64,000 nt of DNA, taken from Hymenobacter sp. ISL-91. Lineage in GTDB: Bacteria; Bacteroidota; Bacteroidia; Cytophagales; Hymenobacteraceae. How positions within the stretch are numbered: position 1 is the stretch's first letter; each line of letters opens with the position of its first letter. The translations under genes were made by a program, and so were the position numbers. This document shows, piece by piece, positions 61,023-64,000 of this stretch. The stretch lies in assembly GCF_018613725.1 (NCBI RefSeq), contig NZ_JAGGPS010000008.1:30904-94903 (forward strand), given 5' to 3'. The notes under the pieces are model-generated. The model worked only from the letters and a program-made list of their open reading frames with translations. It had not been told where the DNA came from and did no database searches.

Positions 61023-61853
61023 TCAGATTTTCAGGACCGGATACTTGGCCTGTACCAGCATGTAAAGGCCGTACGCCATCAGGCCCAGGGCTACTATGCC
61101 CAGCACTACCGGCCCCATGCTGGCCAGCAGGTCGAATGCCTCATCGGTGCTGCCAACAGCAGCGGCCCGCGACTGTTGGCCGGCCTGAACGAAGAAATAG
61201 CCGATGATACCTAGCACGACGCCCCGGGCCGTGTAGCCTAGCTGCCCGAGCCGGTACACGGTGTTCTGCTGGCCGCCCGGAATGTCGCTGCCCTGCACAT
61301 GCTTCTGAAATTTGCCGGAATACGCCTGGTAAAACTGGTAGAAGCCGACCCCGATGGTAACTACCCCTACCAGCATAATGATCCAGTCGCCACCGGGCCA
61401 GGCCAATACCCGGGCCGTGAGGGTTTGCTGGGTGTTGCCGCCGCTGTCGGCCGAGCCACTTAGGGCCAAACTGGCAGCGTACCAGGCCAAGCTGGTGTAC
61501 AGCAGGCCACTGGCGGCGTAGCCCAGGCGCCGCGCAACACCGGTCGTGTCATTGCCCTTGTCTTCGGTGTCGCGCACGGCCTGTACCAACCGCCACGCAA
61601 TGTAGGCCAGCAGCCCCAGCGCAATCAGGCCCAGCAATACCGGGCCGCCGGGCAGGCCCTGCAGCGTCTGAACAGCCTGCTTCTTATCGGCCGTCTGGCC
61701 CTCTTGCTGTCCGGTGGCCGCCAGCAGAGCCAGCAGGCCCATCAGCCCATAAACGGTGCCTTTGGCGGCGAATCCTACGCGTGCCAGCGTCCGCAGGCCC
61801 CCCGATTTGGCGTTGGCGGGCAGGGTGTTCGAAAGCGTGTCGGAAAGTGTCAT
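61023..61853 (-). CDS. DUF1206 membrane protein
   Basis: A 276-residue integral membrane protein with six helices arranged as three repeats. Each repeat has the DUF1206 pattern LARVGFAAKGTVYGLMGLLA / RRLGYAASGLLYTSLAWYAA / LGQLGYTARGVVLGIIGYFF (G-Y/F-A-A-x-G followed by a long helix). No catalytic residues are known for this family. Convergent with the dehydrogenase gene. Confidence 0.9.
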   Translation of the reverse strand: MTLSDTLSNTLPANAKSGGLRTLARVGFAAKGTVYGLMGLLALLAATGQQEGQTADKKQAVQTLQGLPGGPVLLGLIALGLLAYIAWRLVQAVRDTEDKGNDTTGVARRLGYAASGLLYTSLAWYAASLALSGSADSGGNTQQTLTARVLAWPGGDWIIMLVGVVTIGVGFYQFYQAYSGKFQKHVQGSDIPGGQQNTVYRLGQLGYTARGVVLGIIGYFFVQAGQQSRAAAVGSTDEAFDLLASMGPVVLGIVALGLMAYGLYMLVQAKYPVLKI

Positions 61854-61961
61854 GCGTTAGCTGCTTGCTGAGGTGGGAGTGCCCATAGGGCCGTTGTCGA
61901 AGCAGCAGGAACAACAAAGCCTGCCTGTGCCCGGCTACCCGACCTCTTACGGCAGCAAACG

Positions 61962-62537
61962 CTAAAAGGTGGCCCGGCGGCTGTTGTTCAGCAACCCATC
62001 GGGCTGGTACACGCGCACACCCGGGTGGGCCAGCGCCGCGTTACCGGGTATATCGAGCGTGAACAGCGGCTTGTCGCGCACCATGGTATCGGTCATCAGC
62101 TGCGCCAAGTTGCCGCCAGGGGCCATATAAGGAATGAAAAAATCGTCGGCCATATCGGCCAGCAGCAGGTTGCGGATAGTAGCCGTTTCCAGGCTCACGG
62201 CATTCACCTCGGGCTCGAAGGGCGTGATGAACAGCAGATAGCCCCGCTTCAGATCGGCCTCGTGCTCAAAGGCCGTGTTTGGCTGAAGGCCCCGCCCCAG
62301 CACGTACAAAATAGGCTGCTCGGGTCCCTGGCGCAGAAAATGATACACCGTTTGCTCCAGCCGCGAATGAAACCCCGACGCAATGCAGCGCCGCTGCTGG
62401 CGCTGCTCCATGGCCCAGCGGTAGGTGTCGCGCTCAATGGCTGCCGGGTAAGCGCGGGAACACAGAAAGACCGTTTTAGGCAGTGCCAGCAAAGCCGGGC
62501 TACCAAGGGTGCGCAGTTCTTCCGGCAGCGTCAGCAT
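61962..62537 (-). CDS. DprA/SLOG-like nucleotide-binding fold protein
   Basis: A 191-residue protein. KTVFLCSRAYPAAIERDTYR, RCIASGFHSRLEQTVYHFLR and PILYVLGRGLQPNTAFEHEA resemble the DprA Rossmann/SLOG core (..GSR..P.......; G..VVSGgArGID..AH; IAVLG.Gld), with the AR-G-D centre replaced by FHSRLEQ. SLOG proteins bind nucleotides or DNA; the family includes DprA and components of defence systems. I infer the fold only; I cannot show function. The next gene downstream is the DUF1206 gene; the BLUF gene lies upstream on the same strand. Confidence 0.6.
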   Translation of the reverse strand: MLTLPEELRTLGSPALLALPKTVFLCSRAYPAAIERDTYRWAMEQRQQRRCIASGFHSRLEQTVYHFLRQGPEQPILYVLGRGLQPNTAFEHEADLKRGYLLFITPFEPEVNAVSLETATIRNLLLADMADDFFIPYMAPGGNLAQLMTDTMVRDKPLFTLDIPGNAALAHPGVRVYQPDGLLNNSRRATF

Positions 62538-62578
62538 CTAAAGAAAGGAACTTTTTGTTATTGATAAAGTTAAATAAT

Positions 62579-62597
62579 ATATTGATAAAATCAATAT
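62579..62597. promoter_or_regulatory. Operator-like inverted repeat upstream of the DprA/SLOG-like gene
   Basis: ATATTGAT (62579-62586), three bases, then ATCAATAT (62590-62597) form a perfect 8-bp inverted repeat in an AT-rich block, 42 bp upstream of the ATG at 62537. It might be an operator or a terminator for the BLUF gene. Confidence 0.35.
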
Positions 62598-62652
62598 ACA
62601 GATAAAGAAATTCTCCGGACTGGTTATTCGTGCAGCTTGCATAGATATGCCG

Positions 62653-63105
62653 CTATACTGCTGCTGTGCTATCCGTACTGGGCGAAGACGGAGAGCCAAA
62701 AACAGCATCTCGCACTATATTCAGTACCAGCGCATCCGACATGCTCAGCGACGCCGGATTCTGGCCTATTTCGCTTGGCAGAAAAAAGCCTTCTAGCTGG
62801 GCAAAACCCGCCTCATCCAATGGATGAAAGGCCATCGACCACTCCGCGAAGCTGCGCTGTGCAATGGTTTTATGGGCCATTTTAACCACATTGATATGCC
62901 GCGTATCGCTGCTTATTTTTTCGTAGAGCGGCTCTACCACATCCGCCTCGCCCTCCAGAATCTGAGCGATATGGCCATTGCTGTAAAACAGCATTCCGGT
63001 AATGCCACGGGCGGTATTGTAATGCCGGTATTTGTCGAGCATAGCCCTTAGCTCAAGATCATCAATATCCTGCGCAGCTACGCTCATATAAACAAGGTGA
63101 ATCAT
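62653..63105 (-). CDS. BLUF-domain blue-light photoreceptor protein
   Basis: A 150-residue single-domain flavin photoreceptor. The FAD-binding Tyr-Asn-Gln triad of BLUF proteins is present: Tyr 6 (MIHLVYMSVA), Asn 30 (RHYNTARGITGMLFYSNGHI) and Gln 48 (AQILEGEADVVEPLYEK). The signature ITGMLFYSNGHIAQILEGEA is unmistakable; R-SFAEWSMAF follows with the Trp. No effector domain is fused, so output must go through partner proteins. The DprA/SLOG-like gene downstream is a possible, unproven partner. Confidence 0.92.
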   Translation of the reverse strand: MIHLVYMSVAAQDIDDLELRAMLDKYRHYNTARGITGMLFYSNGHIAQILEGEADVVEPLYEKISSDTRHINVVKMAHKTIAQRSFAEWSMAFHPLDEAGFAQLEGFFLPSEIGQNPASLSMSDALVLNIVRDAVFGSPSSPSTDSTAAV

Positions 63106-63506
63106 GGCGACGGAGCCAGTGGAGGCAATGGTTTTTACGTGTCGCTTACCGACGGGTTTGACGAGCAGGCCCTACGTAGGTGGACTATAGCGCGAACTGC
63201 ACTACCGGCAGCTAACGCATTGAATTCGCATCTTAGTTCTGGATTTCACTAGTTAAATCCAATTCTGCTCTAAGTGGGTGCTGCGTTGTGGTTTGCGTTG
63301 CAAGGGCCCGGTCCGCACAGGCTGTTTTGCGTAAATTTCAAACGTATTCACTCTTCTACCTAATCTGCAAAGCCGGGTTCGGCAAGTTACTGCGCGCCGG
63401 CAAACCGTTCTGCAGCTTCGGTTACCCGTTGCACCTAGGCATATGCACAACCGCCCGGTACACTCGGGGTGTATCGGGCGGTTGTGCGTACTGCAAGTAG
63501 GCGAGG
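63106..63506. other. Gene-free interval upstream of BLUF and downstream of csbD
   Basis: About 400 bp without a credible gene. The right end holds the csbD terminator (63445-63487). Elsewhere I see no repeat or promoter with confidence; the segment near 63106 is the leader of the BLUF gene. Confidence 0.5.
63445..63487. terminator. Long hairpin after csbD
   Basis: GCACAACCGCCCG (63445-63457) pairs with CGGGCGGTTGTGC (63475-63487), extended inward by GTACAC/GTGTAT with one G-T wobble to a 19-bp stem and 5-base loop. Located 20 bp beyond the csbD stop. Confidence 0.8.
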
Positions 63507-63725
63507 CTAGAATGTGCGCCGGAACCAGTTCTTAATGTCGTCCATCGTTTCGCCGGTTTTCTGCTGCAGGCTGCCTAGCCACTCGTCCTGCTTGCCTTCT
63601 TCGTAGTCGAGGTCGTCGTCGGTGAGGTTGCCCCACTTCTGCTTGGTCTGGCCTTTGATTTCGTTCCAGTTGCCGCGGGCGCGCAGCTCGGTGTTGTCGT
63701 CGATACCGTTGTTATTGAGGTCCAT
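63507..63725 (-). CDS. csbD: CsbD family stress-response protein
   Basis: A 72-residue hydrophilic protein with the CsbD core GNWNEIKGQTKQKWGNLTDD and DLDYEEGKQDEWLGSLQQKT. CsbD-type proteins are small, soluble general-stress proteins; molecular role unknown. The length is normal for the family. A strong hairpin follows the gene. Confidence 0.9.
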   Translation of the reverse strand: MDLNNNGIDDNTELRARGNWNEIKGQTKQKWGNLTDDDLDYEEGKQDEWLGSLQQKTGETMDDIKNWFRRTF

Positions 63726-63801
63726 GATCGTAGGGTTAGGGGTGGAAGATACCCGCTTTACGCACCAGCTTGCAGTAGGGTTGAAACCCCGGCCCCAAAT
63801 G

Positions 63802-64000
63802 CTAAAAATGGCTGGTCGAGCTGAGTAATATGGCTACCAGAACTGTCGTCACGACGACCAGCGTTCCGGCCCCTACCCCCAAACCTGCGGCGGCCTTGCC
63901 CAGCTTGCGGTTCTGGGCCTGCCGGCTGTAGCCGTCGTAATAGGCGGGGTCGTTGAGCAGGTCGGGCTGGGGAGCGGTCAGGTTATAGCGTTTGGGTGGC
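63802..64000 (-). CDS. C-terminal part of a small membrane protein (truncated by window edge)
   Basis: The minus strand encodes an open frame entering from the right edge and stopping at 63802-63804: at least 65 residues, including PQPDLLNDPAYYDGYSRQAQ and RKLGKAAAGLGVGAGTLVVV. It ends with one hydrophobic helix (VGAGTLVVVTTVLVAILLSS). The NDPAYYDGYSRQAQNRKLGK pattern followed by a C-terminal helix is often found in Bacteroidota small membrane proteins. The start is outside the window and the family is not assigned. Confidence 0.6.
   Translation of the reverse strand, partial: PPKRYNLTAPQPDLLNDPAYYDGYSRQAQNRKLGKAAAGLGVGAGTLVVVTTVLVAILLSSTSHF

Overview
The window is chromosomal DNA from a GC-rich member of the Bacteroidota, most likely a Hymenobacter-like Cytophagales bacterium. 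This rests on typical Bacteroidota families and gene orders (coaX - outer-membrane protein - lptC - ppiD; DUF4175 - HATPase - ybeY - mnmG), on -7 promoter boxes of the form TAnnTTTG, and on high-GC codon use. The genus is an inference. No rRNA, tRNA or CRISPR array was seen.

Layout. 0-20 kb: M61 peptidase, DoxX-like protein, recJ, a TPR protein, then the coaX/OMP/lptC/small membrane protein/ppiD cluster, an Arg-rich pseudouridine synthase, a TraR/DksA-type protein, ribH, a TPR membrane protein, pdhA, and recF followed by a DUF721 (DciA-like) gene. 20-23 kb: an AT-rich patch with a perfect parS-type site and a small HTH gene, a GDPD esterase and an intact IS5-type insertion sequence. 23-43 kb: membrane proteins, a rhomboid protease, polyprenyl synthase, a TonB-domain protein, RNase R, a double ABC ATPase, lspA, ileS, an RND/MMPL transporter, glyS and a PiT phosphate transporter.

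44.0-44.95 kb is gene-free and packed with DnaA boxes (TTATCCACA and close variants) beside an AT-rich stretch; it is a strong candidate for the chromosomal replication origin. Two more boxes lie at 42.88-42.92 kb. The parS site 24 kb away, recF, the DciA-like gene and mnmG (gidA) fit an origin-proximal domain. dnaA itself is not in the window.

44.95-64 kb: a conserved Bacteroidota block (Ig-like lipoprotein, methyltransferase, mnmG, Ate1-like protein, ybeY, HATPase, DUF4175), a PAP2-like protein, gcvP, an alanine/saccharopine dehydrogenase-like enzyme, a DUF1206 protein, a DprA/SLOG-like protein, a BLUF photoreceptor, CsbD and a truncated membrane protein at the right edge.

A striking feature is the number of long inverted repeats between genes. 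Nine complete copies and one edge fragment belong to a modular family whose outer arms begin GTCATnCTGA or a close variant. Others include a nested 162-bp cruciform, CCCCAGCGGGGC hairpins, TAGCT-rich hairpins and two heptamer tandem arrays. A second oddity is an AT-rich segment inside the otherwise GC-rich ileS gene, which suggests mosaic ancestry.
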